Both the position numbers and the translations under genes were made by a program. The notes under the pieces were generated by a model. That model did no database searches. It saw only the letters and a list, made by a program, of their open reading frames with translations, and was not told the DNA's origin. This document shows positions 21,986 through 33,348 of a stretch of DNA of 64,000 bases, piece by piece. How positions within the stretch are numbered: the first letter of the stretch is position 1; each line of letters begins with the position of its first letter. The stretch lies in assembly GCA_021788645.1 (NCBI GenBank), contig JAJYKK010000003.1:31039-95038 (forward strand), given 5' to 3'. The stretch comes from Pseudomonadota bacterium. Lineage in GTDB: Bacteria > Pseudomonadota > Gammaproteobacteria > Burkholderiales > JAKAFK01.

Positions 21986-24900
21986 TCAAAGTTGCAGCAG
22001 GCTGTTCAATTCGGCCGCCTTCGGCTTCACCAGCCAGAAACGGGAGGCGGACTCGCGGAAGGCGTCGAGCAGCGCGCGCCCGCGCGGGCTGCCGGTCAGG
22101 CCGACATGGCGCTCGATCTGGGCACGCAGGAATTCGCGGTATTGCGCCATGGGCTCCGGATCGATGCGGTGGATGTCGATGAGCTCGTTGTTGTAGCGGT
22201 TGGGGAAATCGCCCCCCTTGTCATAGACCAGGGCGAAGCCGCCGGTCATCCCGGCGCCGAAGTTGAGGCCGGTCTCGCCGAGCACGATCACGCAGCCCCC
22301 GGTCATGTATTCGCACCCGTGATCGCCGACGCCCTCCACGACCGCCATCGCGCCCGAGTTGCGGACCGCGAAGCGCTCGCCGGCGATCCCCGCGGCGTTG
22401 AGCCGCCCCCCGGTGGCCCCGTAGAGGCAGGTATTGCCCATGATGACGGCCTCATGGGGGAGGAAGCGCGCCTCCTGCGGCGGGAAGAGCACCAGCTGGC
22501 CGCCGGCCATGCCCTTGCCGACGTAGTCGTTGGCGTCGCCCTCGAGCACCAGGGTGAGGCCGGGCGCGTTCCACACGCCGAAGCTTTGCCCGGCGCTGCC
22601 GCGGCAGCGGAGGGTCAGGCAGTCCGCCGGCAAGCCGCCGGCGCCGTGCGTGCGCGCGATCTCTCCGGAGACCCGCGCGCCGATGGAGCGGTGGGTATTG
22701 CAAACGGCGTATTCGAGGGTGAGCGGGGTCTGCGCCTCGATCGCCGAGCGGGCGTCCGCCAGCATTTTCTCGGCGAGCTCGGCCTTGTCGAAGGAGGGGT
22801 TGGCGGCGCTCACGCAAAAGCGAGGTTCGTCCGCCGGGATGCCCCCTTCGCGGGTCAGTGCGGAAAGATCGAGCTTGGCCTGGCGCGCGGTCTCGCCCGG
22901 TATGCGCTCGAGCAGGTCGACGCGGCCGATCAGGTCGGCGAGCCGCGCCACGCCGAGGCGCGCCATCCACTCCCGCGTCTCCCGGGCCACGAACGTGAAA
23001 TAGTTCATCACCATCTCGGGCAGCCCGACGAAATGCTGGGAACGCAGCCGCGCGTCCTGCGTGGCCACGCCGGTCGCGCAGTTGTTCAGGTGGCAGATGC
23101 GCAGGTACTTGCAGCCCAGCGCGATCATGGGCGCGGTGCCGAAGCCGAAGCTCTCGGCGCCGAGAATCGCCGCCTTGACGACGTCCAGGCCGGTCTTGAG
23201 GCCGCCGTCGGCCTGGACCCGCACGCGCCCGCGCAGCCCGTTGGCGCGCAAGACCTGCTGCGCCTCCGACAGCCCCAGCTCCCAGGGGGTGCCGGCATAT
23301 TTGACGCTGGTCAGCGGGGAGGCGCCGGTGCCGCCGTCGTAGCCGGAAATCGTGATGAGATCGGCGTAGGCCTTGGCCACGCCCGCCGCGATCGTTCCGA
23401 CGCCCGGCTCGGCGACGAGCTTGACCGACACGAGCGCGGTGGGATTGATCTGCTTGAGATCGAAGATGAGCTGCGCGAGATCCTCGATCGAGTAGATGTC
23501 GTGGTGGGGCGGCGGCGAGATGAGGCTGATGCCGGGCTTGGAGCAGCGCAGCCGGGCGATCATCTCCGAGACCTTGTGGCCCGGCAGCTGCCCCCCCTCG
23601 CCGGGCTTGGCCCCTTGCGCCATCTTGATCTGGAGCACTTCGGCGTTGACCAGGTAGTGGGGCGTGACGCCGAAGCGCCCGGAGGCCACCTGCTTGATCT
23701 TGGACATCTTGACGGTGCCGTAGCGGGCCGGGTCTTCGCCGCCTTCGCCCGAGTTGGAGCGGCCGCCCAGCCGGTTCATGGCTTCTGCGAGGGCCTCGTG
23801 GGCCTCGGGGGACAGGGCGCCCAGGCTCATGCCCGCCGAATCGAAGCGCTTCAGGATGGCTTCCTCGGGTTCCACCTCGTCCAGCGGGATCGGCGCGAGA
23901 CCCTCCTTGAGCCGCAGCAGGTCCCGCAGCATGGCCACCGGGCGGCCGTTCACGCGCTCGGCGAACGCCCGGTAGGCGCCATAGTCGCCGGTGCGCACCG
24001 CCTTCTGCAGCTCGACGACGACGTCCGGGTTGTAGGCATGGTATTCCTCGCCGAACACGAACTTGAGCAGGCCGCCTTGGCCGACGGGCTTGAGGGGATT
24101 GAACGCCGCGCGCGCGAGGCGTCGCTGGTCGTCCTCGAAGTCCTTGAAATCCGCCCCCGCCACGCGGGAGACCGTGCCGGTCAGGCACAAGGCGACGACG
24201 TCCGGGTGGATGCCGATGGCTTCGAAGAGCTGCGCGCCGCGGTAGCTGGCGATGCTCGAGATGCCCATCTTGGACATGATCTTGAGCAGCCCCTTGTTGA
24301 TGCCCTTGCGGTAGTTGCTCAGCGCCTTGGCGGGCGGAAGCTTGACCTCGCCGGCCCGCGCCAGTTCGAGCAGGGTCTGGTAGGCGAGATAGGGATAGAC
24401 CGCCGTCGCGCCGTAGCCGATCAGCGTGGCGACCTGGTGCGGATCGCGCGCGGCGCCGGTTTCCACCACGATGTTGGCGTCGCAGCGCAGCCCGTGGGCG
24501 ATGAGCGCGTGGTGGACGCAGCCGGTGGCAAACAGCGCGTGGATCGGCAATCGCGTGGGTGCGATCGCGCGGTCGGACAGCACCAGGATCACGTGGCCGT
24601 CGCGCACCGCGGCCACCGCCTCGCGCGCGAGCTGCTCCAGCGCCTCGCGCAAGGCGATCTTTTCCGGGTCGTAGGTGAGATCCAACGTGATCGCACGGTA
24701 TTCCGGCTGCGCCAGGCGGGTGAGCCGGGCGAACTTGTCGTGGCTCAGGACGGGGGAGTTCACCTCCAGGCGCCGGGCATGCTCGGGCGTCTCCTGGAAG
24801 AGGTTGCGTTCCGGGCCGAAGCAGGTGTTGAGCGACATCACGACCGCTTCGCGGATCGGGTCGATGGGGGGATTCGTCACCTGGGCGAACTGCTGGCGCA

Positions 24901-26434
24901 GGTAGTCGAAGGGCAGCCGCACCTTCTGGGAGAGCACCGCCATCGGGGTGTCATCGCCCATGGAGCCCACGGCTTCCTGCCCGTCTTCGGCCAGCACGCG
25001 CAGGATCTGGTCGCGCTCTTCGAAGGTCACGCCGAAGAGCTTCTGGTACGCCGCTCCGGTGTCGGCGTCCCAGGCGGGCAGATCGGCATCCTCCTCGAGC
25101 GAGGACGGCAGAATCTGGGCATTCTCCTTGAGCCAGGCGCGATATGGCTTGGCCTGGGCCAGCTCGCGGTCGATGTCTTGCGGGCTGAGGAGCTTCCCCG
25201 TATGGAGGTCGATGGCGATCATCTGGCCCGGCTTCACGCGCCCCTTCTCGACCACGTCGGCGGGCGCATAGTCCCACACCCCCACTTCCGAGGCGACGGT
25301 GAGGTGCCGGTCGCGCGTCACCACATAGCGCGCGGGGCGCAGCCCGTTGCGGTCGAGCAGGCACACCCCGAAGCGGCCGTCGGTGAGCACCACGCCCGCG
25401 GGCCCGTCCCAGGGCTCCATGTGCATGGAGTTGTACTCGTAGAACGCCCTGAGGTCGGGATCCATGGTGCTCGCGTTCTGCCACGCCGGGGGAATCATGA
25501 GGCGCAGCGCCCGGAACAGACCGACCCCGCCCATCAGGAGGCCCTCCAGCATGTTGTCCATGCTGAGGGAATCGGAGCCCGTGGACGAGACGATCGGCCG
25601 CACGTCGTCCATGTTCGGGAGGTGGGCCGAGACGAACTTCCGCTCGCGGGCGCGCGACCAGTTGCGATTGCCCTGCAGCGTGTTGATCTCGCCGTTGTGC
25701 GCCAGATAGCGGAAGGGCTGGGCGAGCCGCCACTCGGGCCAGGTGTTGGTCGAGAAGCGCTGGTGATAAACGGCGAGGCTCGAGGCGAAGCGTTCGTCCT
25801 CGAGGTCGGGATAGAAGACCGGCAGGTTGGCCGGCATCACGAGGCCCTTGTAGGCGATCACCTGGGCGGAGAGCGTCGGGATGTAGAAGGCGGGATCGCG
25901 GGCGAGCTGCTTCTCGGCCTGCCGGCGCGCGATGTAGAGCTTGCGCTCGAAGGCGGCGGCGGACAGCGGCTCGGGGCAATTGACGAAGATCTGTTCGATC
26001 ACCGGCAGGTGGGCGCGCGCATAATCGCCGCATGCCGCCGGGTTGGTGGGCACCGGCCGGAAGCCCGCGAGCGGGAGTCCCTGGGCGGCGAGCGCCTCGC
26101 GCAGGCACGCGCGCGCGGCCTCCGCCTGGCCCGCGTCCGGGCTCAGAAAGACGAGTCCGGCGGCATATTCTGGGGCCAGGCTCAAGCCGTGCGCCCGGGC
26201 CGCCGCGCGCAGGAAGGCGTCGGGCTTCTTGAACAGGAGCCCGCAGCCGTCGCCGGATTTGCCGTCCGCGGCCACGGCGCCCCGGTGCGTGAGGCACGCG
26301 AGCGAGCGGATGGCGGTCTTCACCAGCCAATGGCTCGGCTGGTCGTCCATCTGGGCGATCAGCCCGAAGCCGCAACTGTCCTGTTCAAACTCGGGACGGT
26401 AAAGCGTGCCGTCCAACCCGTGCTGTCTGTCCAT
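21986..26434 (-). CDS. gltB: Glutamate synthase large (alpha) subunit
   Basis: A 1482-residue NADPH-GOGAT alpha subunit, forming two glutamates from glutamine and 2-oxoglutarate. The ATG at 26434 ([24 protein letters not shown]) was chosen. It gives a short propeptide before the N-terminal nucleophile Cys21 and sits behind a sigma-70-like promoter; the track start adds 21 unlikely residues. The glutaminase domain has [10 protein letters not shown] and [10 protein letters not shown]. The FMN synthase domain has [26 protein letters not shown] and the 3Fe-4S cysteines [12 protein letters not shown]. The C-terminal beta-helix repeats ([13 protein letters not shown]) are intact. Confidence 0.97.
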   Translation of the reverse strand: MDRQHGLDGTLYRPEFEQDSCGFGLIAQMDDQPSHWLVKTAIRSLACLTHRGAVAADGKSGDGCGLLFKKPDAFLRAAARAHGLSLAPEYAAGLVFLSPDAGQAEAARACLREALAAQGLPLAGFRPVPTNPAACGDYARAHLPVIEQIFVNCPEPLSAAAFERKLYIARRQAEKQLARDPAFYIPTLSAQVIAYKGLVMPANLPVFYPDLEDERFASSLAVYHQRFSTNTWPEWRLAQPFRYLAHNGEINTLQGNRNWSRARERKFVSAHLPNMDDVRPIVSSTGSDSLSMDNMLEGLLMGGVGLFRALRLMIPPAWQNASTMDPDLRAFYEYNSMHMEPWDGPAGVVLTDGRFGVCLLDRNGLRPARYVVTRDRHLTVASEVGVWDYAPADVVEKGRVKPGQMIAIDLHTGKLLSPQDIDRELAQAKPYRAWLKENAQILPSSLEEDADLPAWDADTGAAYQKLFGVTFEERDQILRVLAEDGQEAVGSMGDDTPMAVLSQKVRLPFDYLRQQFAQVTNPPIDPIREAVVMSLNTCFGPERNLFQETPEHARRLEVNSPVLSHDKFARLTRLAQPEYRAITLDLTYDPEKIALREALEQLAREAVAAVRDGHVILVLSDRAIAPTRLPIHALFATGCVHHALIAHGLRCDANIVVETGAARDPHQVATLIGYGATAVYPYLAYQTLLELARAGEVKLPPAKALSNYRKGINKGLLKIMSKMGISSIASYRGAQLFEAIGIHPDVVALCLTGTVSRVAGADFKDFEDDQRRLARAAFNPLKPVGQGGLLKFVFGEEYHAYNPDVVVELQKAVRTGDYGAYRAFAERVNGRPVAMLRDLLRLKEGLAPIPLDEVEPEEAILKRFDSAGMSLGALSPEAHEALAEAMNRLGGRSNSGEGGEDPARYGTVKMSKIKQVASGRFGVTPHYLVNAEVLQIKMAQGAKPGEGGQLPGHKVSEMIARLRCSKPGISLISPPPHHDIYSIEDLAQLIFDLKQINPTALVSVKLVAEPGVGTIAAGVAKAYADLITISGYDGGTGASPLTSVKYAGTPWELGLSEAQQVLRANGLRGRVRVQADGGLKTGLDVVKAAILGAESFGFGTAPMIALGCKYLRICHLNNCATGVATQDARLRSQHFVGLPEMVMNYFTFVARETREWMARLGVARLADLIGRVDLLERIPGETARQAKLDLSALTREGGIPADEPRFCVSAANPSFDKAELAEKMLADARSAIEAQTPLTLEYAVCNTHRSIGARVSGEIARTHGAGGLPADCLTLRCRGSAGQSFGVWNAPGLTLVLEGDANDYVGKGMAGGQLVLFPPQEARFLPHEAVIMGNTCLYGATGGRLNAAGIAGERFAVRNSGAMAVVEGVGDHGCEYMTGGCVIVLGETGLNFGAGMTGGFALVYDKGGDFPNRYNNELIDIHRIDPEPMAQYREFLRAQIERHVGLTGSPRGRALLDAFRESASRFWLVKPKAAELNSLLQL

Positions 26435-26469
26435 CCCCGCAAGCCCGAAATCAAGTGAAAAGTATCTGA

Positions 26470-26498
26470 TTCTACCTGCGCAGGCGGCGTGGGGCAAT
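26470..26498 (-). promoter_or_regulatory. Sigma-70 promoter of gltBD-hemE-priA
   Basis: On the minus strand TTGCCC (26498-26493) and TAGAAT (26475-26470; 5/6 to consensus) are separated by 17 bp. The predicted start is about 30 nt upstream of the chosen gltB ATG. This also argues against the track start at 26497, which lies within the promoter. Confidence 0.6.
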
Positions 26499-26524
26499 CC
26501 TGATGGGCGGGGGAGCGCTCGCCC

Positions 26525-27790
26525 TCAAGGGGCGAGCCAGGCGGCGGCCGCGAGGCCGGCGGCGGCGAGCAATGCCAGCGGGATCGCGGCGCGCAGGGCG
26601 GCCCGCGGTCCGGCGAAGGCCATCGCGTAGCCCGCCTTGATGAGGTTGTTGGAGGACGCGGCGATGAGCACCGCGGCGGCGGCCACCGCCGTGCCCACCC
26701 CGGCCACGCCGCCCTGTGCGAGACTCAGCACGAAGGGGTCGATGTCGGTGAGCCCGACGAGGCCCGCGAGCGCGAACAGGCCGTTGTGGCCGTAGGTGTG
26801 CTCGACCCAGGTCGAGACGATGGACACCAGCACGAAAAGCCCGGCGAATACGGCGGCGGCCCCGAGTTCCAGCGGATTCATGCGCTGCAGCGTGCCGTTC
26901 GCCTCGCGCACGGCACGCCGTCCCGCCCAGGCGGTCAAGGCGAAGCCGAAGAGGGCGAGCGCCAGGAGCGAGGGGGCCAGCACGAGGGCGAGGCGCGGGC
27001 TGAACACGGCGACCACGGCGAGGATGCGCAGGTTCATGAGGGCGGTGGCGAGCACGATCCCTGCCTGAAGGGCGGCGAGGTTCGCCGTGCCGGTCCGCGC
27101 GCGCTGGGCGAGCGAGATGGTGGTCGCGGTGGACGAATACAGTCCGCCCAGGCCCGCGGCCAGCAGCACGCCGCGCGTGGGGGAGATATAGCGGGTGGCG
27201 AGATAGCTGGCGTAGGAGAGGCCCGAGACCACCACCACGGCGAGCCAAAGCCGGTAGGGCGTGATCTGGGTGAACCCGGAGACCGGGTGGTCGGGCAGGA
27301 GCGGCAGGATGATCGCGGTGAGCACCAGGAATTTCGCGAGGGTGAGGATTTCCTCGCGGGGAATCTTGCGCGCGGCGGCGTGCAGGGGCTCCTTGGCGCC
27401 CAGCAGGATGACGGCGCCCACGGTGATGGCGACGACCACCCAGTGGGGCTGGGTCAAGGTCGCCGGTCCCAGGAGGAAGGCGAGCGCGTTGGCGACCGGG
27501 CTCATGAGGCCCGGTCCGCGCCGGGACGGGTCGGCGCCGGGCCGCCACAGCCAGAAGTAGTAGGCGAAAAGCCAGGCGCCCAGCACCGCGAGGCCGGCGC
27601 TCAAGGCGAGCGCACGGGCGGGGTCCAGGGCGTAGAGGAGGGTGCCTGCGAGGGCGAGGAGCGGAAAGGTGCGGACGCCGCCCGGGGGCTTGACGGGATC
27701 GTCGGTATGGTATTCCTCGAACGCGAGGCCGAAGAAAAAGGACAGGGCGACGACGAGCCCCAGCTTCTCAGGCGAGATCACGAATGGCAT
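26525..27790 (-). CDS. MgtC/DUF4010-family integral membrane protein
   Basis: A 421-residue polytopic membrane protein. The N-terminal part (LGLVVALSFFFGLAFEE ... GGVRTFPLLALAGTLLYAL) is an MgtC/SapB-like domain; the C-terminal part matches the DUF4010 layout (RGVLLAAGLGGLYSSTATTISLAQRAR and ALAGLVGLTDIDPFVLSLAQGG). Roughly 11-12 hydrophobic helices are visible. Family members are suspected transporters or magnesium-related membrane proteins; the substrate is not established. It sits between dgt and gltB on the same strand, with 90 bp before it to the gltB start and 60 bp after the dgt stop. Confidence 0.85.
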   Translation of the reverse strand: MPFVISPEKLGLVVALSFFFGLAFEEYHTDDPVKPPGGVRTFPLLALAGTLLYALDPARALALSAGLAVLGAWLFAYYFWLWRPGADPSRRGPGLMSPVANALAFLLGPATLTQPHWVVVAITVGAVILLGAKEPLHAAARKIPREEILTLAKFLVLTAIILPLLPDHPVSGFTQITPYRLWLAVVVVSGLSYASYLATRYISPTRGVLLAAGLGGLYSSTATTISLAQRARTGTANLAALQAGIVLATALMNLRILAVVAVFSPRLALVLAPSLLALALFGFALTAWAGRRAVREANGTLQRMNPLELGAAAVFAGLFVLVSIVSTWVEHTYGHNGLFALAGLVGLTDIDPFVLSLAQGGVAGVGTAVAAAAVLIAASSNNLIKAGYAMAFAGPRAALRAAIPLALLAAAGLAAAAWLAP

Positions 27791-27850
27791 CGGCGCCTCC
27801 GCGGCCGTTTTCTTTATTCTCGGCGCGCCCGCCGCCCGGGGCGGCGGGCG

Positions 27851-28984
27851 TCAGGACGCCTCGTTCATGTCGAACAGACGCCGGTGCTCCCGCATGGCGT
27901 AGCGGTCGGTCATGCCGGCAATGTAGTCGGCGATCGGGCGCAGCCCGCGGGCGTCCACCTTGGCCTGATAATCGGGCGGCAGCAGGCGGGGGTTGTCGCG
28001 GAACGCGTCGAACAGCTCGCGGATGATGCGCTGTGCCTTCGCGGTCATGCGGGTCACCCGGTAATGGCGGTAGAGCTGTTCGCGCAAGAAGGTCTTGAGC
28101 GTCTGCTGCTCCGCCTCGATCGCGGCGCTGAAGCCGATGAGCCGAGGCCCCTGGCGGACCTCGTCGGGGCTGCGCGGTGCGGCTGCCTGGATGCGGCCCC
28201 GGCTCTGCTCGATGAGGTCGCGCACCAGCGTGTCGATGATGCGGCGCACCGTCTCGTGCACCAGCCGCCGTCCGGCCAGCATCGGGTAGGCCTGGCGCAC
28301 GGCCTGCAGGTGGCGCCCGAAGAGGGCGACCTCCGAGAGGCCTTCCAGGCGGATGAGGCCGGAGCGCAGCCCGTCGTCCACGTCATGGTTGTTGTAGGCG
28401 ATCTCGTCGGCGAGGTTGGTCACCTGGGCCTCGAGACTCGGGCGCTCGTCGCGCAGGAAGCGGCTTCCGAGTTCGCCCAGGGCGTGGGCCTTGGCCTTCG
28501 AGCAGTGCTTGAGGATGCCCTCGCGGGTCTCGAAGGTGAGGTTCAGGCCGTCGAATTCGGCGTAGCGCTCCTCCAGCAGGTCGACGACGCGCAGGCTCTG
28601 GAGGTTGTGCTCGAAGCCCCCGTGCCCCTGCATGCAGGTGTTGAGGGCGTCCTGGCCGGCATGGCCGAAGGGCGTGTGGCCCAGGTCGTGCGCGAGCGAG
28701 ATGGCTTCCACCAGGTCCTCGTTGAGGGCAAGGCTCCGCGCGATCGAGCGGCCGATCTGGGCCACCTCCAGGCTGTGGGTCAGGCGCGTGCGGAAGAGAT
28801 CGCCTTCGTGGTTGATGAAGACCTGCGTCTTGTACTCGAGGCGCCGGAAGGCGCTCGAGTGGATGATTCGGTCCCGGTCGCGCTGGGCCTGCGTGCGGCC
28901 GGCCGGCAGCGGTTCGGCGATCGCGCGCCCGCGCGAGTTGGCCTCGCTCACCGCATAGCACGCCGGCGCGCTCACGCGCGGCAT
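27851..28984 (-). CDS. dgt: Deoxyguanosinetriphosphate triphosphohydrolase-like protein
   Basis: A 377-residue HD-domain dNTP triphosphohydrolase-like protein, cleaving dNTPs to nucleoside and triphosphate and so trimming dNTP pools. Motifs: [21 protein letters not shown], first metal His in [19 protein letters not shown] pair in [15 protein letters not shown], and distal Asp in [16 protein letters not shown]. Length fits the short bacterial branch (no E. coli-style insert). Its start overlaps the aroB stop by 13 nt, so the pair is coupled, as in many gammaproteobacteria. Confidence 0.95.
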   Translation of the reverse strand: MPRVSAPACYAVSEANSRGRAIAEPLPAGRTQAQRDRDRIIHSSAFRRLEYKTQVFINHEGDLFRTRLTHSLEVAQIGRSIARSLALNEDLVEAISLAHDLGHTPFGHAGQDALNTCMQGHGGFEHNLQSLRVVDLLEERYAEFDGLNLTFETREGILKHCSKAKAHALGELGSRFLRDERPSLEAQVTNLADEIAYNNHDVDDGLRSGLIRLEGLSEVALFGRHLQAVRQAYPMLAGRRLVHETVRRIIDTLVRDLIEQSRGRIQAAAPRSPDEVRQGPRLIGFSAAIEAEQQTLKTFLREQLYRHYRVTRMTAKAQRIIRELFDAFRDNPRLLPPDYQAKVDARGLRPIADYIAGMTDRYAMREHRRLFDMNEAS

Positions 28985-30057
28985 CCTTCCGCCAGCGCCG
29001 CGCGCAATGCGGCCTCGGGCACCTCGGCGGTCAAGACCGCCTCACCCAGACGGCGCAGCAGCACGAAGCGGATCCTCCCCCCTTCCACCTTCTTGTCGAG
29101 GCCCATGAGCGCGAGGTAGCGCTCGAAGCCGAGATCCGGCGCCCTGACCGGCAGGCGGGCGGCCGAGAGGATCGCCGCGACGCGGCTCACGTCCGCCGCG
29201 CCCAGCCAGCCCAGGTGCTGCGACAGGCGCGCGGCGAGCATCGTGCCGGCCGCGACCGCCTCGCCGTGCAGCCAGGTGCCATAGCCCATCCCCGCCTCGA
29301 TGGCGTGCCCGAAGGTATGTCCCAGATTGAGGAGCGCGCGCGCGCCGCCCTCCCGCTCGTCGGCGGCCACCACCGCCGCCTTGTTCTCGCAGGAGCGGCG
29401 GATGGCGTACGCGAGCGCGGCATGGTCGCGGCCGACCAAGGCCGCCATGTGCTGCTCCAGCCAGTCGAGGAACGGCAGGTCGCGGATGAGGCCGTACTTG
29501 ATCACCTCGGCGAGCCCGGCGGAGAGCTCCCGGTCGGGCAGGGTATCGAGGGTCGCGGGGTCGGCGATCACGGCGCGCGGCTGGTAGAAGGCGCCGATCA
29601 TGTTCTTGCCGAGCGGGTGATTGATGCCGGTCTTGCCGCCGACCGACGAGTCGACCTGGGCGAGCAGCGTGGTGGGGATCTGGATGAAGGGTACGCCGCG
29701 CAGGTAGGTGGCCGCGGCGAAGCCCGCCAGGTCGCCGACCACGCCGCCCCCCAGGGCGATGACCGTGGTCTTGCGCTCGCAGCGGTGCTCGAGGAGCGCG
29801 TCGAAGAGGGTGTTGAGCGTCTTCCACTCCTTGTAGACCTCTCCGTCGGGGATGACGATGGGCACCACCTCGACCCCTTGGGCCTGCAGGGCCTGGGTGA
29901 GGGCCTCGAGATACAAGGGGGCCACGGTGGTGTTGGTGACCACCGCCACGCGCGGCTGGGCCAGCCGGGGCACCAGCAAGGACGCCTCGCGCAGGCATCC
30001 GGCGCCGATGTAAATGGGATAGCTTCGGTCTTTCAGGTCGACGATCAGTGTGTCCAT
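28972..30057 (-). CDS. aroB: 3-Dehydroquinate synthase
   Basis: A 361-residue NAD-dependent enzyme making 3-dehydroquinate from DAHP, step two of the shikimate pathway. Motifs: nucleotide-binding [19 protein letters not shown], catalytic [23 protein letters not shown], the metal site [14 protein letters not shown], and HGEAVAAG. Length is standard. It follows aroK by 67 bp and overlaps dgt, consistent with an aroK-aroB-dgt operon. Confidence 0.97.
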   Translation of the reverse strand: MDTLIVDLKDRSYPIYIGAGCLREASLLVPRLAQPRVAVVTNTTVAPLYLEALTQALQAQGVEVVPIVIPDGEVYKEWKTLNTLFDALLEHRCERKTTVIALGGGVVGDLAGFAAATYLRGVPFIQIPTTLLAQVDSSVGGKTGINHPLGKNMIGAFYQPRAVIADPATLDTLPDRELSAGLAEVIKYGLIRDLPFLDWLEQHMAALVGRDHAALAYAIRRSCENKAAVVAADEREGGARALLNLGHTFGHAIEAGMGYGTWLHGEAVAAGTMLAARLSQHLGWLGAADVSRVAAILSAARLPVRAPDLGFERYLALMGLDKKVEGGRIRFVLLRRLGEAVLTAEVPEAALRAALAEGCRA

Positions 30058-30124
30058 GCGGCTATGCTAGCAGGAAATGCGGAAGACGGGGCAGGCGCGG
30101 TCCAAGGCGGCGACGCGCTGAACG

Positions 30125-30661
30125 CTACGGCCGCGCGAGCTTCTGGGCGAGCTCCCGGGCCAGGGCGGGCACGTTGTGGCCGCGGGTGTCGAGCACCAGG
30201 TCGGCGACTTCCCGGTAGAGGCCGTCGCGCTGGGCGAGGAGTTCGGCCAGCCGCGCCCGCGGATCGGCGGTGGCCAGCAGCGGCCGGTTGCGGTCGCGGT
30301 GCGTGCGCGCGAAGAGCTCGTCGAGCGGCGCGCACAGATAGACCACGGTGCCGTGGGCGCGCAGCAAAGCCCGGTTTTCCGGCAGGAGCACGGCGCCGCC
30401 GCCGGTCGCCAGCACGATATCCTGCTTCTGCGCCAGTTCCTGGATGACCGCCGCTTCGCGCGCCCGGAATCCGGCTTCGCCCTCGATCTCGAAGATGACC
30501 GGGATCTTGACGCCGGTGCGGTGCTCGATCTCGCGGTCGGCGTCATAGAACGTCTTGCCCAGCTGGCGGGAGAGCTCGCGCCCGAGGGTGGTCTTGCCGG
30601 CCCCCATGAGGCCCACCAGAAAGATGTTGCCGCGCACGGAGGGCAAATCGGTGTCTTCCAA
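30125..30661 (-). CDS. aroK: Shikimate kinase
   Basis: A 178-residue kinase phosphorylating shikimate at O3. Walker A GLMGAGKTTLGR (residues 17-28), shikimate-binding YDADREIEHRTG and FRAREAAVI, GGGAVL (Walker B/shikimate loop), and lid arginines in RTHRDRNRPLL are all present. It lies 87 bp downstream of pilQ, the classical pilQ-aroK-aroB order. Confidence 0.97.
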   Translation of the reverse strand: MEDTDLPSVRGNIFLVGLMGAGKTTLGRELSRQLGKTFYDADREIEHRTGVKIPVIFEIEGEAGFRAREAAVIQELAQKQDIVLATGGGAVLLPENRALLRAHGTVVYLCAPLDELFARTHRDRNRPLLATADPRARLAELLAQRDGLYREVADLVLDTRGHNVPALARELAQKLARP

Positions 30662-30748
30662 GTTCTGGCACGCGCCGGTGCGGGCAGTGCCGATCCGCGA
30701 TTATGCCACCCCGGGCGCCGCCGGCAAAGGGGCGCCCCGCCGGCGCCC

Positions 30749-32833
30749 CTATTGGATGTCGAGGCTGGACTTGAGGATCTTCGGCGTCACAAAGATCAGC
30801 AGTTCGCTCCGATTGTCCTGCACGTCGGTGTTCTTGAACAGGTTGCCGAGCACCGGGAGATCGCCCAGGACCGGCACCTTGTTGACCTGGTTGTTGGAGG
30901 TCTGCTCGTAGATGCCGCCCAGCACGGCGGTCTCCCCGTTGTTGACCAGGACCTGGGTCTGCACCCGCTGCGTGTCGATGGACGGGACGCCGGCATAGAT
31001 CTGCCCCACCTGATCCTTGCGCACGTCGAGGTCCATGAGGACCTTGTTGTCGGGCGTGATCTGCGGCGTGACCGCCAGCGACAGGACCGCATCCTTGAAG
31101 GAGACGGACGTCGCCCCGCTGCTGGTGGCCTGCTGGTAGGGGATTTCCGTGCCCTGCTCGATGACCGCCTTCTGCTTGTCGGCGGTCAGCACGCGCGGAC
31201 TGGAGATCACCTTGCCCCGCCCGTCGGCCTGCAGGGCGCTGAGCTCGAGGTTGAGCAGCCCGTTGCCGTTGATCCGCAGCAAGGTCAATGCGAGGCTTCC
31301 CACCGCGTTCGGGACCGGCAGGTTCACGTTCGCGTCGTTGGCGGAGATCGTGGTGGCGAGCGCCCCGCCGGCAAGGGACTGCGAGTCGGTGATGTTCGAG
31401 GCGAGGCCGGTCTGGACGGTGTTGGCGCGGCCCTGGTCCGCCACCCCCAGGCGCACGCCGAGCTGGCGGCTGAACTGGGTGTCGGCGATGACGATGCGCG
31501 AGGAGATCAGCACCTGCCGGACCGGGATGTCGATCTGGCTGATGAGGGCGCGCACCCGTTCCAGGTTCTCGGGGGTGTCCTGCACGAAGGCGGTGTTGGT
31601 CCGCGGATCGACCACCACGCTGCCGCGCTTCGAGAGGATGTTCTGCTTGCCGGTCAGGAGCTTCTGCACGTCCTGCGCACGGGCATAGCGCAGGTGGAAG
31701 ACCTCCGTGCGCAACGGTTCGAGGTTCGCGATCTGATTCTTTGCCTCGAGGTCCAGCTTCTCGCGCGCGGCGATCTCGGCGCTCGGGGCGATCCAGATGA
31801 CGTTGCCGTCGACCTCCTTGGACAGCCCCTTGGCCCGCAGGATGATCGCCAGCGCCTGGTCCCACGGCACGTCCTTGAGCAGGAGCGTGAGGTTGCCGTG
31901 CACGCTGTCGCTCACCACGATGTTCTGGCCGGTGAAATCGGCGATCACCTGCAAGGCGGCGCGCACGTCCACGTTCTGCAGGTTGAGGGAGAGCTTCTCG
32001 CCGGTGTAGTGGGGCTTCTCGGGCCGGGCGCTGGCCGAGGTGATGGGCTTGACCTGCAGCACGAACTGCCGGTTGGTCTGATAGGCGGAATAGGTCCAGT
32101 TGCCCGTCGGGGTGACCACCATGTGCACGTTGCGCTCGCGCGCCACCGTGTCGATGGTCTTGACCGGGGTGCCGAAGTCGGTGACGTCCAGGCGCCTTTG
32201 GAGGCGGGACGGCAAGGTGGTGTCGAGGAAGTCGACCACCAGGGATTTGCCCCGGGTGCGGATGTCGATGCCGGTCGTGGTGTCGGCGAGGCTCACGACC
32301 ACGCGTCCGGTGTCGTCGGCTCCGCGCCGGAAGTCCACGTTGCGGATGGCGTGGCCGGCGGGCTGCGGCGCGCCGGCGGCGAAATGGGTGGCGAGGTTGG
32401 TCGCCGCCGGCTGCGCGCCGACGGTCGCGAGGTCGACGATGAGCTCCTTGCCCTTGACGTGGGTCTGGTAGGTGCCGGCCTGGGTCATGTTGATGACGAG
32501 CCGCGTGCGCGTGCCCGCCTGGACCACGTCGACGCCGGAGACCATGCCGCCATGCATGGCGATGGCATTGGCGCCCAGCCCGTTGGTGGTGTTCAGGAAG
32601 TCGATGGCGAGCCGCGGCGGGTTGTTGACGGCGAATGCCGGCGGGGTGAACGTGAGCGGGTCCTTGAGGCTGACCTGGATCTGCGTCCTGCCGTCCGACA
32701 AGGTGGCGTAGTCGACGCGCTGCACGCTGTTCGGGGTCGCGGCCCAGGCCGATCCCCAGGCGCCCACAAGGAGGCCGACGCATCCGGCCAGACGCCACGG
32801 CGCCATCCGTGTGAAGCAAGACACCATCGTCAT
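30749..32833 (-). CDS. pilQ: Type IV pilus secretin PilQ
   Basis: A 694-residue outer-membrane secretin through which type IV pili emerge. The ATG at 32833 gives a signal peptide (MAPWRLAGCVGLLVGAWGSAWA) and overlaps the pilP stop by 4 nt; the ORF-track start lies in pilP in another frame. N-terminal AMIN domains (about 35-250) bind peptidoglycan. Next come STN/N0 (KLSLNLQNVDVRAALQVIADFTGQNIVVSD), an N1 domain, and the C-terminal secretin core (VPVLGDLPVLGNLFKN ... RSELLIFVTPKIL). Organism-typical length. Confidence 0.96.
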   Translation of the reverse strand: MTMVSCFTRMAPWRLAGCVGLLVGAWGSAWAATPNSVQRVDYATLSDGRTQIQVSLKDPLTFTPPAFAVNNPPRLAIDFLNTTNGLGANAIAMHGGMVSGVDVVQAGTRTRLVINMTQAGTYQTHVKGKELIVDLATVGAQPAATNLATHFAAGAPQPAGHAIRNVDFRRGADDTGRVVVSLADTTTGIDIRTRGKSLVVDFLDTTLPSRLQRRLDVTDFGTPVKTIDTVARERNVHMVVTPTGNWTYSAYQTNRQFVLQVKPITSASARPEKPHYTGEKLSLNLQNVDVRAALQVIADFTGQNIVVSDSVHGNLTLLLKDVPWDQALAIILRAKGLSKEVDGNVIWIAPSAEIAAREKLDLEAKNQIANLEPLRTEVFHLRYARAQDVQKLLTGKQNILSKRGSVVVDPRTNTAFVQDTPENLERVRALISQIDIPVRQVLISSRIVIADTQFSRQLGVRLGVADQGRANTVQTGLASNITDSQSLAGGALATTISANDANVNLPVPNAVGSLALTLLRINGNGLLNLELSALQADGRGKVISSPRVLTADKQKAVIEQGTEIPYQQATSSGATSVSFKDAVLSLAVTPQITPDNKVLMDLDVRKDQVGQIYAGVPSIDTQRVQTQVLVNNGETAVLGGIYEQTSNNQVNKVPVLGDLPVLGNLFKNTDVQDNRSELLIFVTPKILKSSLDIQ

Positions 32834-33348
32834 TTTTTTTGCTCCTGATTTTGCTCCAGCAGGAGCTTGTTCTCCCGCTGGGTCCACTGGCCCGTATCGT
32901 CCTGCACGATTTCCTTGAGATCGATCTCGGTCGGGGTCAGTCGCGTGACGGTGCCGAAGTTCTGGCCCATGTGGTCGCCGACGCGGACCGAAAAGATCTT
33001 GTTGTCGGGGGCTTCGACGAGGGCGGTCATGTCCCCTTTCCGTTCCAGGATCCCCACCATGTGGAGCGTCTGCAGCGAGTAGGCCTCCAGCGGACCCTTC
33101 GGGCGATCGAGGTTGGGCCTCACCCCGCCGGCGCCGGGCGCCGGTATCAGGCGCGTCAGGTCGAAGGGGGAGGGCGTCGCATAGTCGTTGTAGGTATAGG
33201 GCACGTACGGCGTCACCTGCGGCAGCGGCGTTACGTGGCCGCGCAGCCCCTGGTTCGCCTGGCGGACGAACTGCTGCAGGTCCTGGTGCTCGCCGCCGGA
33301 ACAGGCGGCGCATCCGAGCGCCAGGAGCACGATCCAAGCGCGCTTCAT
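32830..33348 (-). CDS. pilP: Type IV pilus alignment-complex lipoprotein PilP
   Basis: A 172-residue inner-membrane lipoprotein with signal and lipobox LGCAAC (acylated Cys about residue 16). A flexible linker leads to a beta-sandwich (LEAYSLQTLHMVGILERKGDMTALVEAPDNKIFSVRVGDHMGQNFGTV) typical of PilP, which links PilNO to the secretin PilQ. Start and stop overlap the neighbouring pilO and pilQ genes. Confidence 0.94.
   Translation of the reverse strand: MKRAWIVLLALGCAACSGGEHQDLQQFVRQANQGLRGHVTPLPQVTPYVPYTYNDYATPSPFDLTRLIPAPGAGGVRPNLDRPKGPLEAYSLQTLHMVGILERKGDMTALVEAPDNKIFSVRVGDHMGQNFGTVTRLTPTEIDLKEIVQDDTGQWTQRENKLLLEQNQEQKK

Noticed and set aside
21992-26458. 1488-codon plus-strand ORF opposite gltB
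   Set aside because: It mirrors gltB over nearly its full length and lacks any recognisable domain. High third-position GC in gltB removes stop codons from the antisense frame.
28972-28984. Overlap of dgt start and aroB stop as a possible frameshift
   Set aside because: Both proteins are full length with normal ends; a short coupling overlap explains it.
26786-29119. 777-codon plus-strand ORF opposite DUF4010 and dgt
   Set aside because: Covers parts of two well-supported minus-strand genes; low-complexity Arg/Gly/Glu-rich translation without motifs.
30176-32848. 890-codon plus-strand ORF opposite aroK and pilQ
   Set aside because: Shadow of two clear genes with intact catalytic and secretin motifs on the other strand.
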